From the NCBI GenBank assembly GCA_933207985.1, contig OW240912.1:200183932-200247931 (forward strand): a stretch of DNA of 64,000 bases, written 5' to 3'. Position numbers and translations under genes: made by a program. The stretch is from Pelobates cultripes (Eukaryota > Chordata > Amphibia > Anura > Pelobatidae). The notes beneath the pieces are model-generated. The model saw nothing but the letters and a program-made list of their open reading frames with translations, was not told the origin of the DNA and ran no database searches. Shown here in pieces: positions 21,261 through 32,315 of the stretch (position 1 is its first letter; every line of letters begins with the position of its first letter).

Positions 21261-21689
21261 GTCAGACTTTGCGCTTAATACAGCGCTAGTAATCCCTCGT
21301 GACATTCTTGCAGTCTCTAGATCAACAGATGGATACTCTCTGTGAAACTTGGACAGCAGACCAAGTTATTTATCCATAGTAACTTCTCAAACCATTTTAG
21401 TCATTGTCCCTGCACCTTTTAGATGCTGCCATGCAGAGCGCTCCTCCTTTCAATCTTTATATACGCCCTGGTGCTAGCATAATTTTTTGATGCCACACAA
21501 GTCCATATCCATTCAATGACATTGATCACATACATCACATACATCACGATGCCAGCCAATAGTAGCCACAAGGGCTGGTGCAAGGATTTTTCAAACACAA
21601 ATTTGCCTTCCCCCCATATGCTCTGCCCACCATGTGACATCACAATGCCCCACCCATATGATCTGCCATATGAGCCAACGCCAGTGCTG

Positions 21690-21796
21690 CACACATTGTT
21701 TTTTCTCTGAAAAAACAGTGTGTTTACATTAAAAAAGCCTCAGGGAACATGCTATAGACACCAGAACCACTACATTAAGTGACTATACTGTCCCTT
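21690..21796. mobile_element. T2-like MITE, right-end fragment
   Basis: It ends GTGACTATACTGTCCCT before TTAA (21797-21800). Upstream, TCTGAAAAAACAGTGTGTTTAC and ACCAGAACCACTACATTAAG are degenerate versions of the family's inner hairpins. No left terminus is found. Confidence 0.6.
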
Positions 21797-21800
21797 TAAT

Positions 21801-22439
21801 GTGAGGTAAATTAGAGATTAGTGCCACTAATAATATACTGGATTGCCTACTTACCACCAGATGAGGACAAGAGGATGATGATGGGCTCAGGCTGCAGTCT
21901 GGCTCCACTGGTCTGGTGTTAAAACAGGCTCTCTGGAGGCAGTGCTCACAAATATCAACAAACAGGAACCAGCTCCATTTTTTTGGGCCCCTTACAGGGC
22001 TTGACCGTGAGTATGCCTACAAGGCCCGTCCATAAGCCTTATGCCTTCAAGGCCCACCCATGAGTTCGCTCACAGGGAGTGGAGTGTATGTGTTTGGGGA
22101 TGTGTTATTGTAGAGGCTGTAATATGTGTGTGTTCTTATGGAATGTAGTGTATAGGGATACCAGTTTGTGTAAGTGATGTAGAGTGTGTGCATAAGGGAT
22201 GCAGTATGTGTTTGTGTGTAAGGAATGCATTGTGTGTTTCTGGGTGTATATGTGTAAGGGATGCAAGGTGTTTGTTTCTGTGTATTTAAGTATGTAATGT
22301 AATTCACAGGGCTGATGCGTCCATAAGGCGGCACAGGGCGCAAGAGCAGGGTGGCGCAAAAATCCGTATCCCCTGCCTTTGGCTGAGGACTCGGATTTTT
22401 CAACTTACCTTTCTCCCTGCAACCAGCACTGAGCAAAAG
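21801..22439. other. gene-free stretch of low-complexity repeats
   Basis: From about 22080 to 22290 the sequence drifts through GTGTATGTGTTTGG-like words spaced by GGATG or GGAATG. Around 21985-22075 two near copies of AGGCCC(G/A)(T/C)CCAT lie 40-50 bp apart. No gene is seen. Confidence 0.4.
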
Positions 22440-22940
22440 CAGGGCGGTGAAGTCAGCCGGCCTCCTCTGATGATGTCAGAGGGTGTGACTTCCACTGCTA
22501 CCAGACTCCCCAGCGGTCTTCAGCGGACCCCTGCCTCCAGCTCCTGTCTGGCCTCCATAATACTGCCCCTGTCCCCCACTCTACAGCCCCTGCCTCCATA
22601 ATACTGCCCCTGTCTCCCCCTCTACAGCCCCTGCCTCCATAATACTGCCCCTGCCTCCATAATACTGCCCCTGTCCCCCCTCTAGAGTCCCTGTCCCCCC
22701 TTCTACAGCCCCTTCCTCCATTATACTGCCCCTTTCCTCCCCTCTACAGCCCCTGCCTCCATTAGCCCCTGCCTCCCCTGCCTTAGTCATCCTCCTCTAC
22801 AACCCTGCCCCCCTATGCTGCCCCTGCCCCACATCCTGCCCATGTCCCCACTCCTCAGTCCCTGCCCCCCCTCACAGCCACTGCCTTCTCCTCTACAGCC
22901 CCTGCTCCATCAGAGGAGGCCGGCTGACTTCACTGCTTAA
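22440..22940. repeat. foldback repeat enclosing a minisatellite
   Basis: AGTCAGCCGGCCTCCTCTGATG (22451-22474 region) is the reverse complement of CATCAGAGGAGGCCGGCTGACT at about 22909-22931. The two arms enclose the C-rich tandem array at 22555-22880. The arrangement suggests a palindromic non-autonomous element whose loop expanded by tandem duplication. Confidence 0.75.
22555..22880. repeat. C-rich minisatellite
   Basis: The unit CTACAGCCCCTGCCTCC plus ATAATACTGCCCCTGTC is repeated six or more times with loss of order toward the right. It is non-coding. The minus-strand frame rich in Gly and Glu is an artefact. Confidence 0.9.
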
Positions 22941-22959
22941 CAACAGGGAATGATTTTGC

Positions 22960-23701
22960 AGAAATGTTGAAAAAACTAAAACCACACAAGGATTAGGATA
23001 TATTTAGTTTTCTTGTAAAATTTGAAAATGCATATAGACTTGTTGCTAATTTTCCTGCAGATCAGTTAATTAATGAATTTGTGAAAAAATTTCAAGATCT
23101 AGATCCAACTGCAGTTGTGATATCTAGAGAAAAAAGCACTTTGAATGACGTTGCTTTGTTCTTGGATAACTTAAGGAGGGAAACCAATAATGAAGGGGTA
23201 AAAACGACTTGTAGATTTAGGCAGAGAAAGAAGTGCAGATTTGACACCCCTCGTCCCTCTCCTCCTTCTTCTAGGACAGAGTGTAAAAGAGTGATACAGA
23301 CAGCTGAGCCAGTCCCAATTTTTTGTACTAGAAACTGCACAGTTAATCAAAGGCAGAATATAACTCCTAAAGTTATTTGTTTTTGGTGCAAAAAACAACA
23401 TTATGTAAGGTCTTGCAGATATTTTATCTGAGATATTAAATCAAAAGCAAATGAGAAATTAAATTTGTTGATTGAAAATTTTGAGAGAGAAAATACATGT
23501 AGTGATAAATCAATAAAGGCCTTTCCTTGTAAACTGATAATCAGACAAATAAGAACAATTTTATCTAAATCGAAATTAGGAGACAGACAAACAATGCAGT
23601 GTAACACAGAAAGTTATAAGAATCAGATAACTTCAAGAGATATGATCAGTTTAGGGAATGAGCATGGATATATGTGCCAACAGATGTACATAGGCTGATT
23701 C
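22960..23701 (+). pseudogene. retrovirus-like gag remnant with zinc-knuckle-like motif
   Basis: One reading frame runs with only a few stops from about 22990 to 23698. Its middle part (KFENAYRLVANFPADQLI, then KKFQDLDPTAVVI) looks like the C-terminal part of a capsid, followed by a basic, Arg- and Pro-rich stretch and CFWCKKQHYVRSC. The last is a nucleocapsid-type CCHC with one residue fewer than usual between the second Cys and His. A TGA at 23429-23431 stops the frame just after it, and the same frame stays open to 23698. No protease, polymerase or envelope is recognisable. The class is uncertain, and an LTR-retrotransposon origin is equally possible. Confidence 0.45.
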
Positions 23702-26440
23702 CAGAATTAAGAACAGCACAAGAATAGAGATCTGTGTTATTTTGTTGTTTTAATGAATTGTTAGTCTGAACTGTTTTTATGTGTGTTATAAGAAAGTATT
23801 AGGTTAATTAATTAAAATAAAAATTTACATCAAGTTTGCAAATATGGCAGAATGAAATACCCTAATGTAGCAGTTAGGAACATGCCATGTATGTTATATT
23901 GGGTGTATGCGATTATACAGTAACTCCAATCATTTTACAGAAGGAAATAACAATGGATGTATTCCTTGTTGCTTCTGAGGTTGATTTAAAATCTTTAATT
24001 TAATTCATGAGAATGAGATTTTAATATCATGACTGATAATGGATTACTATATTTTGCAAAGCCTGGACATACATATGTTTTGATTATATATGAGACAAAA
24101 GTTTTGATAGAATAAAACCTAGATTTACAAATACATTTGATGTAGGAAACAATATATGTTTTTTGTAGTTTGTTTCATGTGACAAAATGGTGCCAGTGTT
24201 CAGACAAGATGGCTGCTATTGCTAAAGTATAGTGGAAAACAATATTTAGTTGTAACATCTGACATGTGATTAGGTTATACCTCCAGATTATTAAACAGTT
24301 TAAAGGGGGGTATGATTAATAAGGTATGATTAATAAAAAGTTTGAAAATTAAAATGTTCAGAAAGATTTTAATATAAAGGAAATTTAAAGATTATACATC
24401 GCATGGCATAAATGCAATGACCACTAGATGGTAGATCTCATGAGAAGATATGAGTATGTTTTGTGTAGTCAATATAATTCAATGTTAAACTGTATAATAA
24501 TAATGAGATATAAACATTGTAAGCCATTGTATTGATGCTGCACATGTTTTTTTGTTTTAATGTAGGTAAAGCGTGATAGATCCATGTGGTAGTAAATCAG
24601 GAAAGCATTCCTTCAGACAACTGGACATCGACTGTTGGAAAGAGACTTTTCATCTGATCTGCAAACTGTGATGGAAGATTCTACAGAGTTCATTTGATAC
24701 AGAAGATTAACAGACTTACAAAGAAATACAAGATTGACTCTAACATACATATATATTCCTAAATATTAATGAAGAAAACAGACAATGAAAAGTTATTTAA
24801 CAGTTATGAGTATTAATACCAAAAGAGACTACTTATAGCTATATAACACATGTAGTAAAATTATGATAGGATAGTATTATTAAGAGAACTATTACATTAT
24901 TACCCATACATAGGATGAGAAGTATCAAAAGCAGATAAAATATGAAGTTGATAAAATAAGGATCATGGTTACTTAATACTACAAAAGATTGAGTTCAATA
25001 GTATTTCATAGATTCACTAGAATAATAATTTGTTTATAATAGAGGTGAAGTAAAACAAACAATGGTAACAAAAGGAAGAAAACTAAGGAAGGATAATTTA
25101 TATTGATTAATATTAAGTAATTATATACATTAAGAATGTCTTGGATATAAGAGTTTTGAGATCCAAGAGGAATTGAATTGAATTGAGTTTAATTAAGAGT
25201 ATAGTACACAATTATATTTGACCTAAGTCTATAAAAGTATGGACTTGGGAGAATAGGTTTCTGGATATGGTGATATCCAATGAATACGTTGTTTTATGAT
25301 TTCTCTGAGTTTGTTAGACACAGATTGGGAATAAGAGTTTCTGGGCAGTATGACCCCAAGTTTTGTTTATTTTATTTTAATTTAGTCAGTTGAAGTGTAC
25401 TAAGGAATACGGATTGGTCAGGACAAATGTTAGGGTAACATTAGAACAATCCTACTTTTATTTTAAGATGTATTACATTAATAAGTCATCACAATGCTAA
25501 TGAAGAGAGTGATGCTAATGAATTTAAATTATTCTTTCCAAGTTCTTTTAAAGTAAACCATTCTCCGATTGAATGAAAAGTTTGTTACTACAAGGTGAAA
25601 TTTTAGTCAAAATTATAATTATGTAAACAAAAACAAATCTATGATAGAAAGATTTCTGGGTGAAGAATTTCTAGGACAATAAGTATTGTCAACACCATGA
25701 ACATTATTTGAAGAATTATTATAGAACTTCATGGTTGATAACACATCCTTTGAATGAGTCTTATAAGTAGTATTGGTATATTTTAGTTAGTGAGAGCCTA
25801 CTGAATATACAAATTGAATACTATGATTTTAAGGTACTGATACAATTATCACTAGGTGGTATTAATGGTATAGGAATGTAATTCATGAATACCAATAACC
25901 TAAAGATTTTAAGTTACTAGAAAACATATGATTCATGGAAATATAATTGGACAGGATATTATAGTAATACATGTATTAGTACTTGAGTAATATCAGGTAT
26001 TGAGAATGAAAATACTATGTTATATGTGTTTGTAAGAATATTATAGTGAAACACAGTTATTATTATTTAGAAAGTTATCATCTGGATTTTGTTATCTACA
26101 AAGATACGACTGTACCAGAGCAGTTAGATCTTTCTGATTGCTTTACATTGTTTATTGGATCAACATTTGTAAATATTTTATTTTATTCATTTATTATTGT
26201 TATATATATGTATATATTATGTTTAAGTAGTTATGATGTAACATGGATATGGATATCAATACATAGCTGAAACAGAGGGAGTTTTGAAGTAAAATAAGCA
26301 GTATGAGGGATAGAAACTCGACCTTCTAAGAACTCTCATATAATAGAAAGTTGTGACTACATCTTGTTATATGCTCAATGAATGTGATACAAGTGATGTA
26401 TGAATGGACAGGTTAGTGACATTGTGTTATGGTTTTAAGA
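23702..26440. other. AT-rich, gene-free interior of the retrovirus-like region
   Basis: About 2.7 kb of A/T-rich sequence has no long frame apart from a 74-residue one at 26046-26270. That frame is hydrophobic in its second half and could be an envelope-like membrane segment, but nothing proves it. A purine run, AAAGGGGGG, lies at 24301-24309. Recurrent short words (GAGTTTCTGGGCAG, GAATTTCTAGGAC, GGTTTCTGGATA) suggest an internally repetitive, non-coding region. Confidence 0.35.
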
Positions 26441-26460
26441 CAAACCATAAACAGAGGGAA

Positions 26461-26868
26461 TGTAGAATATTGCATAATCTATGTTTCTATTGATTATATA
26501 TGGATGTGTGGATTGACATAAGTAACAGATGGTATAAGTCACAAGGCTTTCTTTGTCCGAGAGCTCTGGAATGTGGATGTGGGGGTTTTGTCCTTATATG
26601 GCTAGAGTTAAATGCTGACGTTAGTATTAGCACATCTTTATAGAGGTCACTCTCGTTCTCTTGGCTCTTGTCTCTGGGCTCTCTCTGGCTCTCTCTCTCT
26701 CGATGTAAAGATGTAAGGATGTAAAGAAGTCCAGCAATTACCATCTGCTGTTGAATGTCTATTATCCTGTAACATCATTTGTTGTTTTATTATGTATCAG
26801 TAACTAAGAATAAACCTGAAGAAACCGTAAGTCAGATTGCGTATTAGTACTTTTCAATAATATAAACA
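26461..26868 (+). repeat. LTR-like end of the retrovirus-like region
   Basis: A purine-rich tract AAACAGAGGGAA (about 26449-26460) is followed by TGTAGAATATTG. About 400 bp later the sequence ends CAATAATATAAACA, giving approximate TG...CA inverted ends. An AATAAA lies at about 26809. A little beyond the end is TGGCGAGCATTTGGCCC, which begins like a primer-binding site complementary to a tRNA 3' CCA end. No second LTR copy is found in the window, so the ends are provisional. Confidence 0.4.
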
Positions 26869-27189
26869 TATATTATTGTGGCGAGCATTTGGCCCAAGAC
26901 TATATATACAAAAGACGTATATATATATCAATCAACTGAAGACAAGAAGAAATTAAGAAGAATTAACAGCGATCAATATCCCAACAAGACTGTACAAGGG
27001 GTTACCCCCACCCAGGAGAAAATCTATCATTTACCTTCTCTCCCTTGATTTATTTTTGTCTGTAAATTAATAGAAAACAAAATTATAATTGTAAAGTGCT
27101 GTAGAAAAATATTAGCACTGGATAAATTCTAATAACAATGCAATCCAAAAACTGGTAGAGAAAAAATAGTTTTGGTCTCTGCCAATTGA
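26869..27189. other. short gene-free spacer before the DIRS element
   Basis: It contains the possible primer-binding site noted with the LTR-like block. After that comes an A-rich leader-like stretch with no clear frame and then unassigned sequence up to the DIRS terminus. Confidence 0.35.
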
Positions 27190-27235
27190 AGATTATGCTA
27201 GCTTTAGTGTACAAATAATCTTAATTTTAATAATG

Positions 27236-27357
27236 ACACGAGGCGAGTATTTTGCATTAACTTCATTTACTACTCCAATAGCAGCAAAGAACATATGAAA
27301 ACAAATTAACAATAAGAGACAAGCAAAATATATATCAAGCCCCTCCACTGAGGAACT
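27236..27357. repeat. DIRS inverted terminal repeat, left
   Basis: The stretch containing ACTACTCCAATAGCAGCAAA and TCAAGCCCCTCCACTGAGG is the inverted complement of 32175-32305, which contains TTGCTGCTATTGGAGTAGTA and CCTCAGTGGGAGGGGCTTGA. The match is interrupted mainly by a T-rich length difference. Confidence 0.88.
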
Positions 27358-27832
27358 TCCTCTTGAAAATAGCGACATCACAAGTGCAAGTAATCATAAA
27401 CCGAACCAGGAAACGTCCAACAAGTGTTAATGAATAGGGATTGTCCCTTTAAATTTCATACGACAGGCGGAATGCAGAAACATCTTCTCAAGAGTACATC
27501 CAGAGCCGGTGTCGTGTTGCATTAAGCTGAAACGAAACTGAGAATGTTTGAGTGGTATAGCAAGTAAGTGTGAAATGCATGAGCAACCATCGTTTGGCTA
27601 ACTAGTAACATTACTTGTTAAATGTAATAAATACCCAACCTAGTCTAACCGACTTTCACAATTATACCATATGAAATAATGACTAACAGCAACGTACACA
27701 GAGATGCATAGCACACATGTGAATTTCCTTAACCGTGAAAATCAAATAAACAGTATAAATAGGGCCCCCCATATGAGCCCTGGCCGGACACCTAAAGCCA
27801 AGGGGGGGAAAGAAACGACAAAGCAGGGGGGA

Positions 27833-27935
27833 AATACTCGCCTCCTGTCATTATTAAAATTAAGATTGTTAGTACACTAAAGCTAGCATAATCTTTAATT
27901 TTATTACATGACAGGAGACTTCATATTTTGCAATG
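27833..27935. repeat. DIRS internal complementary region
   Basis: The segment 27833-27897 (AATACTCGCCTCCTGTCATT through ACTAAAGCTAGCATAATC) is the reverse complement of the left outer end, 27191-27256. The segment 27897-27935 (TTTAATTTTATTACATGACA then GGAGACTTCATATTT) is the reverse complement of the right outer end at about 32280-32314. In DIRS replication this region is thought to template joining of the two termini into a circle. Confidence 0.9.
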
Positions 27936-27991
27936 TTAACGCTATTGCAACAGGAAGAGTGCAGCATTCGGTGGAGGACGAAAATAAAAAG

Positions 27992-28951
27992 TCAGAAAAG
28001 TGGATTCTGCGAAGGCGGATGATGCCGTCGCATCCCGAACCGAATGTGCGCCAAACTACATATCAATACTGATAATGCCAAAGATAAAAGCCACCTAACG
28101 CAGCGTGACAAGGTGGTAACTGAAACCGGGCTGTGCAGTTTAACATAGGAGATTAACAACTGATGAAAAGATATAAGCCATAATGTGGTTGCAGCCTCTA
28201 AGTAAGCCTGTAGAGTTTGTACCACACATAATTGGGGTTTCGATGGAAAAAAGGGATAAAAAAACGACGTTGAATCAGATTTTGTACTTTGTGATACCCC
28301 GAATCTGATGCCCTCCGGAGAAAAGGAAAAGTTGTCCGCATCAAAAGCTCGAACGTCCGAAACCCGACGGAAGGAGACTAGACAAAGGAGGAGAGAAAAC
28401 TTGGCTAACAATTGTCTCAGGGACAGATGAGCGTTAGAAGGCCAGTCCTTTAGGAATCTGAGAACCTGGGCTACATCCCAGAGTGTGTAGCACTTCGGGG
28501 CCAGTGGTCTCCAAAGTCGGATGCCCTGAAATAGGCAACAAATCAGAGGATCCTGACCTATGGGTTTCCCCTGGACCGGAGTTTGAGCCGCCGAGATCAC
28601 TGAATGGACCACATTGATCGATCGGTAAGACTTAATAACATTCAACATGGAGGGGACAGAGGTTGTAAAGGGATCGAGATTCCATCCCACACACCAATTA
28701 GACCATGAGAGCCAAGCTGAGAGGTAACATTTCCTAGTTCCTGGAACCCATGCTTCCCAGAGGATGTCTTTAGCCTCCACCGATAATTCCTCGGTGCACC
28801 ATGATCCCCTGAAAGCGTCCAGGCCACCAAAGATAAGCGTCCGTATAGGAGCATCAGATGCAGGTTCCCCATGGGGTCCTTGAGCATCGTTTAGCCGAAT
28901 GGGAGGAGGAGAGGGTCCTCGCATGATAGAGCTAGAAGGTCCGGGAACCAT
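27992..28951 (-). pseudogene. DIRS tyrosine recombinase, frameshifted near its end
   Basis: The minus strand encodes 319 residues starting MVPGPSSSIMRG. The helical N-terminal domain is visible as GTRKCYLSAWLSWSNWCVGW. The catalytic domain begins with LLCLVSFRRVSDVRAFD, carrying the first catalytic Arg. The box with His-x-x-Arg (HSVR, bases 28035-28046) is present but in another frame, reached through a small indel and next to an in-frame TAG. The gene therefore lacks its active-site Arg/Tyr end. Normally this enzyme integrates the circular DNA intermediate by site-specific recombination without making target duplications. Confidence 0.88.
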
Positions 28952-28962
28952 GGTTGACTTGG

Positions 28963-30300
28963 CTATACAGGATTCAATAGGAGAACCGTCACTCTATGAA
29001 ACCTGATGTGGTGCAGTACTCTTGCGATCATCGCAAATGGCGGGAGGGCATATGCGCCTCTGGTCGGCCAATTCTGTAGGAATGCATCCACGACCAAACT
29101 CTCTGGATCCAGGAGCCAACTGTAGAAGGTTGGTAGTTGTCGGTTGGTGCGAGACACAAACAGGTCTACCTTAAGTGGGTCTCTTAATATGTGAGGATCC
29201 AACTGCCAGTTGCTGCTGTCCCGCCAATGTTGGGAGAACCAGTCCGCCGTCAGGTTGGTATCCCCCGGCAGATGTACTGCCATCAGCGTTATGTTGCGTG
29301 GTAGACAGTACTCGAAGATTTCCTTCATGAGATCCGACAATGTTTGGGAGGGGGTGCCTCCTAGATGCTTAATGTATCGAACCGAGGAGACGTTGTCCAT
29401 GCGCAGTAAGATACAGCAATCGATTTCCCCCTTCATAAGCCTTCGAATCACAAAAGCCCCTGCCATCAATTCTAGGCAATTGATATGGAGAGAGAGTTCC
29501 TCCCTCGTCCATACCCCGCCTGTGGCTAGTTGTCCATCGGTGGCACCCCAGCCCTATCGGCTGGCATCCGATTCCAGTACAAAATCTGGACGCGTGCCGA
29601 AAATGGCCGTCCATTCCAGGCATGCATGCAATAGAGCCACCACCGAAGTTCCATACATTCGGAGCGGGAACGATTCCCAATGGAGGATTCTGCTAATCTC
29701 TTTCCGGATTGCTGAGACCTTTATTGTTGGATGTCGAAGTGTACAGGACCTTGAGTCGATGTCGAAGCCCAGAAATTGTACACATTGAGCCCGAATCATT
29801 GCGGAATTTGTGCGATTTACGATAAATGCTAGAGATACCAACATCTGCACCGTGTATACCATCTGCGAGACCAGTCGTTGTCATATTTGACTGAACAAAA
29901 GTATGTCGTCCAGATATATTATGCATCTGATGCCCAATTTCTGAAGGTGGGCCATCATTGGTTTCATAACCTTCGTAAAACACCATGGTGCTGAGTTGAG
30001 ACCGAATGGAAGGCAAGTGAATTTCCAAGGTGTTCCTTTCCATAGGAATCTCAAAACTGGTCGGCTTTAGATGTGTACTGAGACGGACAGGTATGCATCC
30101 TTGAGATCTGGCCGTGTGAACCAGTCTGCTTCTTGGAGCAGATCTTGCAGTAGATGTATACCCTCCATCTCGAAATGGTGGTAGGTAACGTGTACATTTA
30201 AATCCCACAGATTGATTACCAGACGGTACTCTCTAGTCTTTTTCCGCATGAGGAACATATTGCTGAAGAAACCTCATGGGGACGTAGCCGGTTGTATGGT
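28963..30300 (-). pseudogene. DIRS reverse transcriptase and RNase H, with stops
   Basis: One minus-strand frame holds the RT fingers (YRLVINLWDLNVHV), the palm segment DLKDAYLSVSVHI and the catalytic YLDD (bases 29905-29916, in GIRCIIYLDDILLF). RNase H follows, starting WTAIFGTRPDFVLESDASR with a catalytic Asp. Several premature stops interrupt this single frame, including a TGA shortly after YLDD and a TAG straight after SDASR. Both are explainable as C-to-T changes. Downstream of the RNase H catalytic residues the frame continues to 28963 with PGDTNLTADWFSQ-type motifs. No methyltransferase domain was recognised. Confidence 0.88.
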
Positions 30301-30468
30301 CCCTTTTGTTCGTAACTCCACAAGTTCGTGATCTAAGAGACTGGCGTCTGGTCTTGTGAAGTAGAGCGGATGTGGAGGCAAGGCCTGAGTCAGAGTGGTT
30401 ACGAACTCTAGGCTATAGCCTCATAGTGTCTGTAGAACCCAAGCATCTGTTGAGAGTTCTATCCAGGT

Positions 30469-31729
30469 CTAGAAAAAATATGAAAGGAGACCCGCAGGGG
30501 GTGCCGTAGTTAAGACAGAAGGTGTTAAGATTAAATAACGGTGTCTTACCTGTTGTGAAGTGTCTACTGGCACATCCATGGCCTCCACGGCCCTGTTGGA
30601 ACTTCGGGAGTATTGGAATTGTTGACATCCGCCAACTTCTGGGTAGAACGGTTGTGTCCGTGGGTATCGGGGGCCTGAAGGCCAGAATCGGCTGGTGGCA
30701 CGACCCCTTTGCCGACCAGCCCTGCCAAAAAACCCTCTTGGGGTACTACCTCTAAAGACTCTGCGCATCAATGTTTGCACCTTATTTAATAACGTGAATA
30801 CGTTCATGTGCTTGTTTAGCTCCTTCATAAATGGTTTGCCGAACAAGTTGCCACGTGCCTGAGGGCCCAACTCCTTGGCCCCAAGGTCCACCAGTTTTCC
30901 ATCTTTTCTGAAGAGCACTGTTCAGCGCCTCTCCGACGAGATTTGCCTAAAAAACAGAAACATCTTTGGGCCCACTCACTGACCTCATGTGCCCAGTCAC
31001 TTAACATGTCTGACGTAAATGAATCCGACTGAGCATAAGCTTAATCTGCTAGTGTCATCACGCGGGCCAGCGGTCCTATAGCATCCAGCAGCTGGGGTTT
31101 CTGCCTACCTTAGCCATGAAGGCTAGCACGAGTTGGTGGAACTCCTGAGTGAGCGTAACTTTGTCCGGCAACGAAGGTCGGGGGCACTTAGAGTGCAATC
31201 TCCTTGTCCCTGGCCTTCCTCAGCCAGAAGTGCATGAATTTAGTGAGATGAGGTGGCGGTGTCCAATCTCCTGAATGTGGATGTCGGATGTTCCTTGGGT
31301 CGAAAAGCGCACATTATCTGGCTGTTCTGAGGCCTCTGCCTCGTCAGGGTCCTCTTGTTGCTGGGGCTCACCCAGGAAAATATCCTTAACCCCATGTCTC
31401 ATCATCTGACTGAGACTGTTAGCCTGCCACTCGTACTGGACAGACAAAGAGGGGGGAACATCATGTTCCTCGTCTGAGGAGGCTTCGAAAACCCTCTGAG
31501 GCACAGGTTGCACAGATTTACCCTTTTTTAGGGTAGCTTTGTTAGGCTTTCGTTTAGACCCTTCGCCCTCCCAGTGGCATTTCGCCGGGTGTAAGTGCTC
31601 TCTAGAGGATGAATCAGAATCATCCGATAATTTTCTCGACTCTCGTTGAGAGCACTTGGGGAGAGATTTTGGTGGGTCTTGAGTGACCGGTAGCGCTTTG
31701 GCTAAGGCCTTTTCAACTGAAGCGGCCAT
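30469..31729 (-). pseudogene. DIRS gag-like region
   Basis: The first frame (31220-31729) begins MAASVEKALAKALPV. It is rich in Ser, Lys and acidic residues, as in the N-terminal part of DIRS gag proteins. A second frame (30469-30918) contains AKELGPQARGNLFGKPFM and the Arg/Gly-rich FGRAGRQRGRATSR, resembling the C-terminal nucleic-acid-binding part. The two are in different frames, with decayed sequence between them. The assignment rests on position and composition more than on motifs. Confidence 0.65.
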
Positions 31730-32174
31730 GCCGTGTTAATAAGGGCCTGCAGGTCTGTTGGCATCTGTGGCTCTTCCATGTTAGGCACACTGGATTTACC
31801 CGAATATCAGTGAATATCTTTTGGTGAATAGGCACGTTGCGGCAGAAAATAAAGCAGGGACCACCCAGGGTTTTCTAATGGCCTGTATATATAAGGCTAA
31901 CGTATAGGCAGATAAGCTTTGAGGCTCACCCTAAAATAAGGAGACTGCGTGAACAGCTCCACTCAGGAGGCTCACCCCAAGCCAGAGTACTCGGTAATAA
32001 CCTGTAGCAGGTCCCTGAGATAGGCAGTAAGTAGCAAGCAGGTAGTTAAATCAAATTAAACACTGTAATAGTAACAATAATAATAAAAATAATAATGACA
32101 AGACAAGCCAGTGGCAATGTGTTAGACACACAATATTCTGAACTGACTTGTGATGGAGCAGCAAAGAAAGAGGA

Positions 32175-32305
32175 ATGCCTCAGTGGGAGGGGCTTGATTT
32201 ATACTTTGCTTGTCTCATATTGGTCATTTTTTTTTTTTATATGTTCGTTGCTGCTATTGGAGTAGTAAAGGAAGTCAATGCTAAATATGAAGCCTCCTGT
32301 CATGT
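32175..32305. repeat. DIRS inverted terminal repeat, right
   Basis: This is the partner of 27236-27357. On the minus strand it forms the 5' end of the element. The extreme end, GTCATGTGATAAAATT, is the part complemented by the internal region at 27897-27935. The short + strand open frame across it is the mirror image of the frame over the left repeat. Confidence 0.88.
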
Positions 32306-32315
32306 GATAAAATTC

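Larger units (their letters stand above)
27190..32315 (-). mobile_element. DIRS-type retrotransposon, nearly full length
   Basis: This element of about 5.1 kb reads on the minus strand in the order gag-like, reverse transcriptase plus RNase H, tyrosine recombinase. It has the structure specific to DIRS elements. Inverted terminal repeats lie at about 27236-27357 and 32175-32305. An internal complementary region at 27833-27935 has a first half complementary to the left extremity and a second half complementary to the right extremity. No target duplication is expected for this class. All coding regions contain stops or frameshifts, so the copy is inactive, although its ends are well preserved. 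Confidence 0.9.

Noticed and set aside
22581..22790. Gly/Glu-rich minus-strand frame
   Set aside because: Translation of the C-rich minisatellite.
26046..26270. Envelope-like membrane protein
   Set aside because: Only 74 residues with a hydrophobic half; too short and motif-free to call.
27193..27381. Short membrane-like frame, also seen at 32175-32363
   Set aside because: It is the DIRS inverted terminal repeat translated at both ends.
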